DNA of 43,847 nt from Chara braunii (lineage: Eukaryota; Streptophyta; Charophyceae; Charales; Characeae). The notes beneath the pieces are model-generated. The model had not been told where the DNA came from. It was given only the letters and a program-made list of their open reading frames with translations, and did not search any database. How positions within the stretch are numbered: the first letter of the stretch is position 1; every line of letters begins with the position of its first letter. Shown here one piece after another: positions 9,964 through 21,138 of this stretch. Both the position numbers and the translations under genes were made by a program. The stretch covers positions 370,729 through 414,575 of the forward strand of contig BFEA01000827.1 of assembly GCA_003427395.1 (NCBI GenBank). The letters run 5' to 3'.

Positions 9964-10807
9964 TGTCAACAAGCAAGCAGGAGCTTGCTAATATTGAAAC
10001 CCCCTGGGCGTCACATATGTGACGAACCACCTTCTGTAGCGCGCGATTTTCCGCGCGGTTGCAATGAGGGGTCCTAAGCTGGGAAGGTTGGGCCAATTAT
10101 GGGAGATTGGAATGGACGGGAAATTGCATCAGTACCCTCGCTTCTTCGTCTTTTGCGTCGATTCTTTTTGGATGGCTGAGTTCGGAGCTGGGTGTGTCCC
10201 GGGACGGATGATTGATTGGTCGGATGGCTGGCGCGCCGCAAGGCACGCAATTAATAAATGTTGACATCATTTCTTTTTGGTTCGGTTTCGGAACTTTTTT
10301 TTGGCACGGACATCGCACGGAAATTTGCTTCGTTCTTTTTTTTGAATTTTCTTTTTGAATTCTTCTTCGAATTTTGTCGAGCCCGATGGCTCTCGAAATT
10401 TCGGACTTTCCTTTCGGAACCTGTACTTTTGCTTTTTCGCATTAGTTAGGAAATTAGGAATTTGGTAATTAGGACTTTTTTTGCCGCGCGGCGCCTTTTT
10501 GCTTACGCGCTTCTTTATGCGGCTGCAACGGAATTCTGATTAGTCGGCGTGTTTAATCGGGTGTGTAACTGTAATTTTGGGCTGGCGCCATTGTAACTGT
10601 ATCTCTCTTCTTGCGCTTCATCTTTCCCGCCCTCCTTCTCTTTCTTTTGCTGCGTTTTTGTAGCTACGGACTGCGTGCTCAGACCGATGCGTGGAGAGTG
10701 GATACGTCCCCCACGGCGCGGCCCGGTCATGCAGAACGCAGACACTCCCTCTGTAATCTCCCTCCTAAGTCCTGGTGATTCCGTGTTCTTCGCGCATGCA
10801 TGCACAC

Positions 10808-10813
10808 TATAAA
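10808..10813 (+). promoter_or_regulatory. TATA box of copy 1 LTR
   Basis: TATAAA followed by TTTCG. The minus-strand copy has TATAAATTTG at 20238-20229, at nearly the same distance from the LTR end. The shared position is the main support. Confidence 0.5.
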
Positions 10814-12481
10814 TTTCGACTGCGAGATTAGTTAGCTCTCTTAACCAGTAGTTGGAAGCTCGGGGTTGCGCGATCAGAGAGGGTCGGCACACGAGCGAAG
10901 TAAGAGGTGAGTAGAGCAGGAGCCGGGCGACCCGACGAGCTGGTGCCAAACGCGCGGGGTTGACGCGAGTCACGACGGACTGTGGGCGAGGGCGAACCTG
11001 ACGGTTGCGGGAGGACTAAGCGGGGTGACGGCTTCGTGGGTTGGTGCGCGACGACGAACTGTCCGCATCGGAGAGAGAGAGAGAGAAAGAGGGAGCTGAG
11101 GTTTATGGACGCGGTTTTGCTGTTTCTTTTATCTTTTTTCCCTCCTGTCTCGTGTACATAAATTTTGATTTCGGCTCCGAGCGATTCGCCCGTTCTCTGT
11201 TTTTCGAAACCTAGACTTGGGTTTTTGCTCACAATTGTCTTCGGGATTTCCACCTCTGATGTACTATGCGTATGTTGCTGAATGAATGAATGTATGGATG
11301 CCATATTTGGTTGCTTGTCTTTTTACCGGATCCTTGTCTTTGCTTTTGTTTATTGCAATTGATGCACTCGTGAGTAGGATAGGAATTTTGCACAATCGGT
11401 AATCTTGTCCTTGTCCTTGCTTGTCTTTTGATTGAGCTGATTGTGGTCGTTACATCTTGCATGCTCAAAACAACATGGAGTGATTAGATAGTCAGATGCC
11501 TGGCCCAGCGAACGCCGCGCGAGGACGCGTGTAAACACAACTTGACCTGCGCATTTACACGTGCCCCCGTGTGTCGATTCGCCCATACAGGCGGCAGAAA
11601 TACTGTCTGCCTGGATACGGCCATCCAGGGCCTGCGACGGAGCAATCATCCCGGGCGAACACGTGTGAGCACGACTTGATTCGCACCAGCCTGCACGTGC
11701 TCACACGAGGTGATCGTGATCGCCACGGACCCGCCCTTAGGCAACTCATAACTCCGCAATGACACAATGACACGATCCTGGAATTCCGACTCATCATACG
11801 ACCCGGATTACTTCACCCCTTGGATAAACGAACTCCTCCGACAGAGATACCCTTGCCTAATCGAGAACCGACTGTGTCCTCGTGAATTTCACTGCGCCAC
11901 CACTAGCGACCCCCGGTGCTCTGATTTCCCCTCTCCAGACAATACCTACTACTTCACTCACCCCAGATTTGTCGTTATCTCCACCAGTTTCCCTCCCTTT
12001 CGCCTTCTTCTTCCGTATCATCAACTCAGTGTCGTCCCGTGGCCGGCCATAGCCCCATACTGGCCCAATACGCCCTGCGGGAACTGCCGACGATGCGGCG
12101 AGCAGAGAACCCCGGAATCCCGGAGGCCCAACCCAAACGCGCGACGACCGGCGCCACGCGGCAACTCCCGACGGCCTGACTCATCGGAACCCCACCTACC
12201 CCGAAGGGACCCGCCCGCAAACCGCCGTCCCCGAAACCAATGGCTCGCTCGGCCTTGAGCGACCCGCGCATACCATCTGCCTGGTAACCGGAGGCGTTCC
12301 GCCCCCTCCGCCAAATTGCCCTCGTGCCCCCGAAAGACCCTGCCACAGGAGATCTCAGTTCTGACCTGGGACTCCACCCCCCCACTTTCCCAAAAATCCT
12401 TGGCACACCCCTTTTCGCACTTCCAGGCCCACATCCTGCTCCGATCAGGAAGTCGCGCTGGGCATGAGGTTGGGTGTCACA

Positions 12482-13432
12482 GCGGGATGGACAGGCTGCA
12501 AGGGACTCCTTCCTGATTCATCCCCTTTCTCAATCTTGTTTGTATATAGTTTCCTCATCTATCTTGTCCTCTCTCTACTCTATGTATAGTACGGGTGGAA
12601 CACTAACCAAACTTGTAACTGTCCCCAGCCCACGGGCCCACGGGGTAGGTGGGAACCACAGCAGCAGCCCCTCATCACGATGATGGGGGGTGATCAGGGA
12701 TTGCCGACAAGGAAACCGGCGATGCTAGTGCCGAGCATCATTGTCCAGTCTGTCGCACCTCCCCCTACCCCCCTCCAACCCCACATTAGCAGTGGCCATT
12801 ATCATTGCTGCATAGCAACCAACAACATTGGCCAAGGTCCTACCAATGATGTCTTGGAGGGCCAACCGGTTATCTCTAGTTATTTTTAGGGCCTGACTCT
12901 TTTTTTTTCCCTTAAAAGTCCAGGGTGTTGCAGAGGCCAGTCAGTGTGTGCACAGTGATCACCTGGAACTGTGAGCCGTGGGTGTCCTGGAATATGAGAC
13001 CACCTCCCAACCCATCCTCACGTCAATACTCCTAGCGCACCCCCTATCCCACTGTTCTACCTCAGTGTTACCAGCACTCAGGACCACTGCCCTACCAACG
13101 GGCAGGCAACTTGGACTGAACAGCAGTGATAGGCACCAGGGCTGATAGATTGCCCAGCCCTGGTGGAAGCGGAATCGGACGAACCTTGTCGAATGGGAAC
13201 TTCGGACGCCAGGCCCAGACAATGAACTACAGGCCCCATATATATATAGCCACCAGACAGTTCTATCCGAATGTCAGTAGGAACTGCACCCAATGGCACC
13301 CTATCCAACCTACCTTACTGCAGGCACTAGACCCCACCAGTGACTAGCTCCCCAGCCTGTTCTTTTGTGTATATATTCTGTGAATCTGTGTAGACAGTAT
13401 CATGTGTGGAAACTTGTGTATGTAACCTGTAA
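12482..13432. other. No gene seen; spacer between LTR and repeat
   Basis: I see only short open frames without recognisable domains. A short AT run (CCATATATATATAGCC near 13237-13252) and two similar T-rich stretches with GTATATA (12540 and 13370) are the only marks. Confidence 0.4.
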
Positions 13433-13590
13433 GCGAGATATAATTCGCAAACTATGTGTGTATGCCCGAAAGCTATGTGTACTCTGTGAATCATGTATCA
13501 AGGAGAGAACGGGCCAGCTGTGCGAGATATAATTCGCAAGCTATGTGTACGCTGTGAATCATGTATCAAGGAGAGAACGGGCCAGCTGGA
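13433..13590. repeat. Two direct repeats of about 70-80 bp
   Basis: The unit starts with GCGAGATATAATTCGCAA, runs through CTATGTGT and GTGAATCATGTATCAAGG, and ends with GAACGGGCCAGCTG. It occurs at about 13433-13520 and again at about 13522-13590. The first unit has an extra insert (TGTATGCCCGAAAG). The start of the unit is itself close to palindromic. Confidence 0.75.
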
Positions 13591-13604
13591 CAAGGACCCC
13601 CCCC

Positions 13605-13678
13605 AAGGACCGAACCAAGCTTGAACCCGTGACCTTGTAACATGTAATCCAAGACTCTACTGTATGAGCAACTACCGG
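13605..13678 (-). ncRNA. tRNA-like sequence, probably the head of a SINE
   Basis: Read on the minus strand, GGTAGTTGCTCA near the 5' side resembles a tRNA D-arm/box A. CTTGGATT...CAAGGTC resembles the anticodon arm, and CACGGGTTCAAGC resembles the T-arm/box B. The acceptor stem does not pair well, so it is not a working tRNA. The direct repeats at 13433-13590 lie directly downstream on this strand and could be the body of the SINE. Confidence 0.4.
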
Positions 13679-13951
13679 AAATGGAATGATCGTGTGATAT
13701 GCCAGACTGGGGAGAACATCAGAACCACCATCTCCACTGCTGCTATACCCTATTTCCATCCTACTAGCTAGCCCCTTCACTAATAGGACGCCTGATATCC
13801 CACCATCTACTTATCCCATTCACCTCTTTTTTTGAAAAAATTAAGGAGAATTCCAAGAAATTTAGAAAAATTGGAGAAACGAAAATCAGAGCTGAACCCA
13901 CCACCAATCCAAATCAGACCCTAACCACAGGCGAGAAACAGCCACTCAAGC

Positions 13952-15012
13952 TTTTTTTTTTTTTTTTTTTTTAACCGGGCCCAGTGCCCAAGGCTGATAT
14001 TTCAAAGAACAAGCGAGGTCGGATCCTCACAATTTTCCGGGAGTGACCAATCCTGGGAGCCTTACCCAGGTTCGCTTTTTACGGGACCCCGACTAGGGAC
14101 CCAGAAATGCAGAGTTATCAAAACCAAAATGAGAAAGAAAACTGCCTCTTCAGCTATAAAAACCGCCATCTTTATCAAGATTTACCAAGCAGCTATGCCA
14201 AATCTTTCCCATACTATACAGAAGGAGACACACCTCATCACCCTGTTCCCTCGTCCCCTGTCTTTTAATAACCATTAATGCATCTCAACCAGTGCTAGGC
14301 GGGATGGGGGAAAAGGATCTGCAAATTCTTTGGGGTCCCTGAGTGAGGCGCCTGGCTGAAGTGAGAACCAATCTTTGAAACGGAGCTGAAAGTCTCTTTT
14401 AAAGGAGATTTCTGGTCCCTCTCTCCCTGGCCTTGTCACTTCTCCCAGACTTCTCTCCCCTGCAACCCCCAGCCAGTCCACAACAAAATCTTTGATTATA
14501 CATTGAATATCCTTCTTTTTTTGAAGTTTGTATAGTTTAGAGCATAGCCCATCCCAATGAGTACGAATTTCCGTTTGTATAAACTGAGTAATGAGCTCAG
14601 ACATTTCCGGACCCTTTATTGCAACATTTTCTCTTTCCAGTACACATCGTTTGTACCATAGGACCCATATTACAGCTTTCCTTCCAATTTCAAAAAAATT
14701 GGATTGAAAAGACGTTAAAGTAATGTTTTGTGGGAACCAATGACACACTAGAATTGCCTTCCAATCCCACGGCCAATCCAGACCAGTGAGTTCTCTCCAG
14801 ACATAGTCCCATCTCCTCCATAGTAAAACAGAACCAGGACACCTACACCTTTTGCTGGGAAAGTTCGACACACATGATTTGCACCAAGGAAGGGCCAAAC
14901 CCTTTTGTTCCAAAGATGTACGGTCTATGATCCAGTCATTAGTGGGCAGACAGCAAAGGTCGCCAAACAAATTTTTCCTCCCACCCATATCCGACCCAAT
15001 CCAAGCCTTCAT
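13952..15012 (-). pseudogene. LINE ORF2 C-terminal fragment with 3' UTR and poly(A) tail
   Basis: Non-LTR retrotransposons end ORF2 with a Cys/His finger after the RT. The minus-strand frame 15012-14275 contains CKSC, then CPGSVLLWRRWDYVW, then GRKAVIWVLWYKRC, and ends in ADPFPPSRLALVEMH. It aligns over most of its length with 17621-18295 on the plus strand. The finger is shortened here: about 10 residues that hold the His in the other copy are missing. The 3' UTR runs from 14274 down to a 21-base poly(A) (T on the plus strand, 13952-13972). The copy is 5'-truncated near 15012, as is usual for LINEs. Confidence 0.8.
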
Positions 15013-15416
15013 ATATCATGTGTACCCGCACCCAGTACCACCCACGTCATTTTTTTTTTTTTTACCAAGACCCACCCCGCCCGAGCTAATTTTTTTTTTT
15101 TTGTACCCGTGTCCACCCACACCAAGCATCTGCAGTAGAATCCTTACCCCTACCCAGCCACACCCAGACCTAAATTTTCTCCACTCGCATCCCGACGCAC
15201 CCACGACCAATTTTCATCCACCCATGCCTGGCCGTACCCATGCCCAAAGTTTATGACCCACCATGCACTTCTTTTTTTCCCCGATTTCAAACTTAGGTCT
15301 ATGCATGTTAGAAATTCACTTCCATCTTTAAACCACCGCACTCGCGACAACTTTGTTTTCAATAATTCGATAAGACATTCAAAAGCTTGAACTTTGAAGT
15401 AACGTTCAGAAGCGGA
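15013..15416. other. Pyrimidine-rich spacer with two poly(T) runs
   Basis: Repeated ACCC-type words (TACCCGCACCC, GACCCACCCCG, GTACCCGTGTCC) surround two T-runs near 15049 and 15091. Similar ACCCG-rich sequence returns at 16800-16990. No gene is seen. Confidence 0.4.
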
Positions 15417-15552
15417 ACTAAGGCGCACTCACACTAGCACTATCTTAAATGTATATGACGGCATTTACGGCAGGACCTGTATGCATCTGGCCGCAGATCC
15501 GTCCAGAAATGAGTAAAAAAGTGCTAGTGTGAGACTGTGAGTATGCCCTAAG
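15417..15552. mobile_element. Small palindromic element, MITE-like
   Basis: The left arm (CTAAGGCGCACTCACACTAG, then CACT) pairs with the right arm at 15520-15552 (GTGCTAGTGTGAG, then ACTGTGAGTATGCCCTAAGG), with one indel. The total is about 136 bp with no coding capacity. A clear 8-bp target duplication is not visible. Confidence 0.4.
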
Positions 15553-15933
15553 GAGGGGAAATTAAACAGCAGAAGAAAAAGAAGAAAGCGCACAGAGCTA
15601 GGAAGAAGGGAAAGGCGAAGAAAGAAAAGACATTGAGAAGAAAAATGCGACAACAATGGAGCGAGGTGAGTGTTCGAAGGCAAAGCAGTGGGGGAGGTAC
15701 AACTATGACAACGAGGACGACGTGATGAGAAACACAAATGGCATAGCCGCAGGTTTAGAGGAATGGGATGCAGTCGGCATTGGTCGGAGTCCATAGCGAA
15801 CCCGTGGTTTGAGGTTCGACTTTCTGGTTCGTAATGTTGAGATGCGTGATGAACACAAGAACCCTATGGAGAACCGGTACAAGGTCTCGCAGCAAAGCGC
15901 TCCAGGGAGGGGATCATTGATTACTGGCATTGC

Positions 15934-15937
<4 letters not shown>

Positions 15938-16003
<66 letters not shown>
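15938..16003. repeat. (CT)n microsatellite
   Basis: About 33 uninterrupted CT units lie just before the assembly gap that starts at 16025. The repeat probably caused the gap. Open frames that run through it and into the N-run are artefacts. Confidence 0.95.
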
Positions 16004-16005
<2 letters not shown>

Positions 16006-16024
16006 CGAAGTGCTGCAAGCTCGT

Positions 16025-16719
16025 NNNNNNNNNNNNNNNNNNNNNNNNNNNNNNNNNNNNNNNNNNNNNNNNNNNNNNNNNNNNNNNNNNNNNNNNNNNN
16101 NNNNNNNNNNNNNNNNNNNNNNNNNNNNNNNNNNNNNNNNNNNNNNNNNNNNNNNNNNNNNNNNNNNNNNNNNNNNNNNNNNNNNNNNNNNNNNNNNNNN
16201 NNNNNNNNNNNNNNNNNNNNNNNNNNNNNNNNNNNNNNNNNNNNNNNNNNNNNNNNNNNNNNNNNNNNNNNNNNNNNNNNNNNNNNNNNNNNNNNNNNNN
16301 NNNNNNNNNNNNNNNNNNNNNNNNNNNNNNNNNNNNNNNNNNNNNNNNNNNNNNNNNNNNNNNNNNNNNNNNNNNNNNNNNNNNNNNNNNNNNNNNNNNN
16401 NNNNNNNNNNNNNNNNNNNNNNNNNNNNNNNNNNNNNNNNNNNNNNNNNNNNNNNNNNNNNNNNNNNNNNNNNNNNNNNNNNNNNNNNNNNNNNNNNNNN
16501 NNNNNNNNNNNNNNNNNNNNNNNNNNNNNNNNNNNNNNNNNNNNNNNNNNNNNNNNNNNNNNNNNNNNNNNNNNNNNNNNNNNNNNNNNNNNNNNNNNNN
16601 NNNNNNNNNNNNNNNNNNNNNNNNNNNNNNNNNNNNNNNNNNNNNNNNNNNNNNNNNNNNNNNNNNNNNNNNNNNNNNNNNNNNNNNNNNNNNNNNNNNN
16701 NNNNNNNNNNNNNNNNNNN
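16025..16719. other. Assembly gap (695 N)
   Basis: The gap is all N. The sequence on each side cannot be assumed to be in its original relation. Confidence 1.
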
Positions 16720-17164
16720 AATTAATATTGCGGCCTGGCCCTAATACTACCTGCTACCTACAAGGCTAGTACCTATACTAGTTTTATGGCCTACAAGCTT
16801 CGGGTCACCCGGGCTAAACCGCCACCCAGCCGTACCCGCCCAGGGAATCAAGACTACCATCCCGCCCACCCACCATATTCTCACACATATTCACACCCAG
16901 CCAGACCAATGCATATCCTTCGGAGGCATACCCGCACCCCATCCAAAACTGCCGGTTACGGCTGGGTACGGTCGGGTCCGGTCACGGCCACCCGTTGGCG
17001 ACCTCTGGCAGGCAGCGATGAGCTATTTGCCATTGTAGCGAAGAGAATTTAGCTGGCCGCTGTCTGATTTTGTTAAAAAAAATTATCCTTTTGATTGGAT
17101 TTATATCTTGATTAAGATGCCTAGCCCATCTTTCTTAGAGGATTGCAGAGATGTCAACTCTTGG
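16720..17164. other. No gene seen after the gap
   Basis: ACCCG/GGGT-rich sequence at 16800-16990 is followed by AT-richer DNA that may belong to the inverted part of the next LINE copy. Confidence 0.35.
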
Positions 17165-17575
17165 TCAGAGTAGACGATAGGCTGCTTTCACCGTTAGTGT
17201 ATATAGTGATCTGGGTTGACCTTTCTTAGAGGTATGCCATATCCATTCTGCGGGATCTAGCGGAAGTTCTGGAATGGGTATTTCTGGGTGAAAGGCTTTC
17301 CATCCCTTGACTGAGGAGATGAAGAGAACCCTAATACGATACAGATGTGTCAAGGGGAGCAGTATAACTGGGTCTGTGCTAGAATAGAGCACGAAGTGTT
17401 CTCTATTTGTTTTACAGATACTGACCATAGCTCCTTGTTGTGCTAAATGAACCACCTGACCCAAAACCTTTTCTCCATTGGATTGGACACCAACCACCCA
17501 ATCCCCCTCCTTAATCCTGGGACCTCTCTTGAGGATGGATACCCAGGCTAGGGGAATAGAAAAAATTATCTGGTC
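17165..17575 (-). pseudogene. LINE ORF2 fragment, inverted 5' part of the next feature
   Basis: The minus-strand frame (17497-17165, extendable to 17575) contains WIWHTSKKG and TVKAAYRLL. In plant LINEs this block lies just upstream of the RT-type zinc finger. The finger itself follows on the opposite strand at 17621. The order (inverted upstream block first, then the forward 3' block) is what twin-primed LINE insertion leaves behind. The strand switch lies between 17575 and 17610. Confidence 0.65.
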
Positions 17576-17609
17576 CAGACTTGTATTTAGCTGATGAGTT
17601 TATCGTAAT

Positions 17610-18295
17610 GTTTGTCTTAATTGATCACCCAATTTCGAGTGCCCTCGTGCAAACTCTGTTTACATTCTTTTCCAACCAGGAAAAGGCCAGAAACCATAGA
17701 ACATATCTTCCTGCAATGCCCAGGAGCGGTCCTACTTTGGCGCTGGTGGGACAAGATCTGGGATCAGTTGGAAGTAACAAAGCCCTGGCCATCGAGTTGG
17801 CAAGCACTGTTACTAGAAACATGGAATACAGAACAGGTGGACGACTTCACCCAGAACATGTTTATACTGGGACGTAGGGCGGTGATATGGGCACTGTGGA
17901 AACGTCGCTGTACATATGAGATGGAAGAGGTGAGGTTGGAAGGGCCCGAATTCACTGTAAGCATACAACAGTAAATCCAAACAGAGATAACAATGCACTG
18001 GGAAGAAGTTAAAACTCAGATCCAATACACACACACAAGACATGAAACAGAACACAAACTACAGGATTTCTCTGAAAAATGGCTCGGGGGGAAAGAAGGG
18101 GGAAGGTTAGGAAGGGTAGAAGGGAACCCTAGGAGAGGCCAAGACAAAGCAAGGTGGTATAAGGATCATCGACTGATTTTTCACGAATGGACCAAGGTAG
18201 ACCCCTCAATCCCGATGAAAACAGCGGATAATTTCCCCGACCCCTTCCCTCCCCCGAGCAACAGCATGGTGGACTTGCAGTGGTATGGGTGTTAA
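17610..18295 (+). pseudogene. LINE ORF2 C-terminal fragment, forward part
   Basis: A zinc finger CKLC...HIFLQC is followed by PGAVLLWRWWDKIWDQL, GRRAVIWALWKRRC and a C-terminus with PDPFPPPS. It is the same family as the minus-strand copy at 13952-15012 and is easily aligned with it. A TAA at 17972-17974 interrupts the frame, and the same frame resumes at once (IQTEITMHWEEV). I see no poly(A) tail after 18295. Confidence 0.75.
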
Positions 18296-18536
18296 GGAAG
18301 GAAATGGGACAAGGGGGGGATAAGGAAGCCTGGGGCAGAGGGAAAGTTGACCCGGGACAAAGAAAGTGTTCTGATCAAGAGCGGGAAAGGGGGGAGCTAG
18401 TGTGCAAAAGTAAGAATCAGGCGCCTGTTTCTGGGTGAAGAGTTTCTCCCTATGCAGTTAATCCCCTGGGGTTCCAGGGCAATCAATGCTGGCAGGAGCA
18501 TCATATACTCAATCTCAGTCTGTAAAAAGGGACGCT
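18296..18536. other. No gene seen; G-rich spacer
   Basis: Purine-rich sequence (runs of GGGG and GGAAA) between the LINE fragment and the LTR end. It may be LINE 3' UTR. Confidence 0.4.
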
Positions 18537-20232
18537 TGTGATACGCAACCTCACGCCCCCTCGCGGCTCCCCGTACTGGGTCGCCGATCAGAGTTCTAGG
18601 AGGGGCGTGGCCGAGGATTTTTGGCCGTAGGGGTTGAGTCTCCCGGACGGAACGGGAGGCTCTCGTTTCGTGCCAGAGGTTACCCCGGAGTCGAACTATC
18701 ATCGCGAAGTCCCGTGGGGGTCGGATCACTCCGAAACGATAAAATCAGAAGGGTTTCCGCAAAAACGAATTGTCGTCGTGCATCAGGACGGAAAAAGGCA
18801 TCAAGGGGAGAGGGCCATGGTGGGTTTGGGGGATAGGTGGTGGGTTCAAAGCCTTCCGGCCTCGTCATCGGCCACACGAAGTGACCGGACCATCGGGTTT
18901 TTGCTGTAGAGGTGGTTGGTTCGAGGTCTTCAAGCCTCGGCGTCGGACTCGCAAAGTCCGCGCGGAAGTTTCCGAGGGGGTGAAACGGCGGGAGGACTCG
19001 CCGGCATCCGAATTCGAAATTGTGCGGGCAGCGCCCCCGCATTACGGGAGAGTTCGGGGAAACGTGTTGCTTCCTCGTAACCCAGGACCAAGCGTCGCCA
19101 AGAACACGAGTCCCCCTGGCGACACCAGTGACAATCAAACCGCGGCCGCCACGCGGCGTGAGCGGTCGACTAGGGCAACACAGTTAATCCCGTATAGGGC
19201 AATATTAGAGTCGGGGAATCAAAACGATCAATCAAGACAAACCCGTTCCCCCTTATATCACAAGCCCGAGGCGGGTCTTGCCAACACACTTGCTCCGTCC
19301 ACCTCAGAGCGCGGCGTACGTCCGCGTCGCGGTAGACGCTGTCATCATCTGTGATGGGGAAGGTCGGTAGCGAGATGAGACGATCGGAGGTACGTGATGA
19401 ACACGGGCAAGATCCCGCGCTCCCGGTCATCCGAACCAACACCGACTCCATACAACACTCGACACAACTCTTTTCTCTCAAAAGTGGGTGCGTCGAGGGA
19501 AGATGACGAAATCTAAGCTCTTCCCCTTGCGGGGGCGTCGACCGCACGCGCGGATGCAGGCGGTTGGCGTCACCGGTGCAGGGACGAGAATTTCCAAAAG
19601 CGATGACTATCAGTTCAAGAAGAAAGGCGATAGAGAGAGAGAGAGAGTGAGTTACACCGGGATTGCGCGTGCGCGCAGGAAAGGCCGCGAAGGGGAGGGG
19701 AACAACAGGATCAACACACTCAGCTCATACTCCTAAGCAGACGATCCTCCAGTTCCGTTCCCCCGTCCCCGCCCGGATAAGTACATACACACATAGAGGC
19801 ATGCAATCAACAACCCTTGACAAGACATCTAATCATCCATAGACCTTCGACATCATTCATGCGCACAACCAGCTCCCATCACTCGGGGCTTCACACACAC
19901 GACATGCATAGACAAAGCAGCAATGGAGATAAAAGTGAGTCCTTCTTATACCCAAAAATTTCAATTAACTGCCGCCCCCAGGCGCAGCCTTCAAACCTCC
20001 CAAGACCACCGACCACCATAGCCACAAGGCCCTGCCGCGGCCGGTGCCCAATCCCCACCACTGCTCAGTCCCTCCGACTGCTTCGCCCCGAGACTACCGC
20101 GGGTCCACCCCATGTCGTCACTCCGCCCGTCCTTGGGCTCGTCGAGCCTGTTCGGCGCCGCGGACTTTCGCGCATAGCTCGCATAGCGTTGCAGCCGAGA
20201 TCAAAGAGAAGGAGAGGAGAGGGTTGCGCAAA

Positions 20233-20238
20233 TTTATA
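20233..20238 (-). promoter_or_regulatory. TATA box of copy 2 3' LTR
   Basis: TATAAA on the minus strand followed by TTTGCG, matching the copy 1 LTR at 10808 in sequence and in distance to the LTR end. Confidence 0.5.
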
Positions 20239-20868
20239 GCGCGGGAGGCGGCGGGTTGTCAGCGCGAGGTGCGGGCAGCGCAGGGTGTAAATGAGCAGGA
20301 CAGAAGAACGGTGGGGAGTTAGAGGGTTCGACCCGCGGGGTTGCATGATCCTACGTGATTGGGGTGTTCGTTCAATGGCGCGGTTTCCCGCTCTCCACCT
20401 TGATCCGAGCATCCCAACTACGCAGCCAATCACTTCGCGGAGGAAGACGGGGTAAGGATCAAGTTGGGCGTAGGGGAAGACGAAGAGTCCGGCCTGGGGG
20501 AAGCGCGCGCAGCAAGAAAGGAAGATGGCGCGGGGATGCAAAGCAAGAAACGGGGGTGCGAGACGCGCGCAAAAGTTCAAAAAGTCCCAACCGCACCCGT
20601 TTCTTGGTTTTCATACCGCGGCCGCTATTCGCCCGCACGGGAGTTATTAACCAAACAAAATGAAAAAGCCGTTTCAAAAAGAAAACAAAAGCAAAAAGAA
20701 AGAAAAACCCCTTTCTGTCCGCGTCCGTACTTCGGGGCTTCCGCGGGATTTTTCCTCAGGGATACGGCAAGCCGTGTGGTACGGGTCTGAGCTTATGACA
20801 TCTGTGATACGCAGGGGGTTCCGAAGAATTAGCAGTCTCCCGACTGCTGATGTCATCATATCTTGGAT

Positions 20869-21003
20869 GATCGGGCGGCCTCTTCATCGTCAGCTGGCCC
20901 GATCATCTTCCTAATCTACGTGGATGCATCCTGCATCCTCCATCGCCTCCTCCCATAGTATACATCCGATCGGGCCGCCCCTTCATCGTCAGCTGGCCCG
21001 ATC
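20869..21003. repeat. Duplicated hairpin, GATCGGGC ... GGCCCGATC
   Basis: GATCGGGC (20869) pairs with GCCCGATC (to 20904), and again GATCGGGC (20968) pairs with GCCCGATC (to 21003). Both have the same loop core, CTTCATCGTCAGCTGG. The two copies are 99 bp apart, at the ORF3/LTR border. Confidence 0.7.
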
Positions 21004-21138
21004 GGTAAGTAAAAAGGAAAATATTACATGTTTTTATTTTTTTTTATTATGAATTTTTTTTTTACACAGCGCGTATCATCGCGCGAGCTTTAGATCCGGA
21101 AGAAAAGAAGACAAAGAAAGAGGTAGTGGTGGAGATGA

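Larger units (their letters stand above)
9780..12481 (+). mobile_element. Family 1 copy 1: 3' LTR (approximate)
   Basis: No gene is seen here; ORFs in this stretch look accidental. The right end (12384-12481, from AAAAATCC to GAGGTTGGGTGTCACA) matches the end of the minus-strand LTR at 18537-18650. The putative promoter TATAAA lies about 1.67 kb before the end, against about 1.70 kb in the other copy. The left boundary is uncertain; I put it just after ORF3. If this is right the LTR is about 2.7 kb. Confidence 0.55.
18537..21003 (-). mobile_element. Family 1 copy 2: 3' LTR (approximate)
   Basis: This lies downstream of ORF3 on the minus strand. Positions 18547-18654 match 29229-29336 with about five differences, all transitions, which marks the LTR 3' end. 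The presumed TATA box is about 1.7 kb in from that end. The left limit in element direction is not exact. A pair of short hairpins at 20869-21003 may mark the border with the internal region. Confidence 0.6.

Noticed and set aside
10515-11304. Minus-strand frames in the copy 1 LTR
   Set aside because: No motifs; they overlap the TATA box and the expected leader.
11767-12258. 163-codon open frame with a CGNCRRCGEQ-like motif
   Set aside because: It lies in the presumed LTR, is Pro/Arg-rich from GC-rich sequence and has no recognisable family; the minus strand is equally open.
15809-16769. Long open frames through the gap
   Set aside because: They are made of the (CT)n repeat and N bases.
20065-20580. 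171-codon minus-strand frame in the copy 2 LTR
   Set aside because: It crosses the TATA box at 20238-20233 and has no family features; likely chance.
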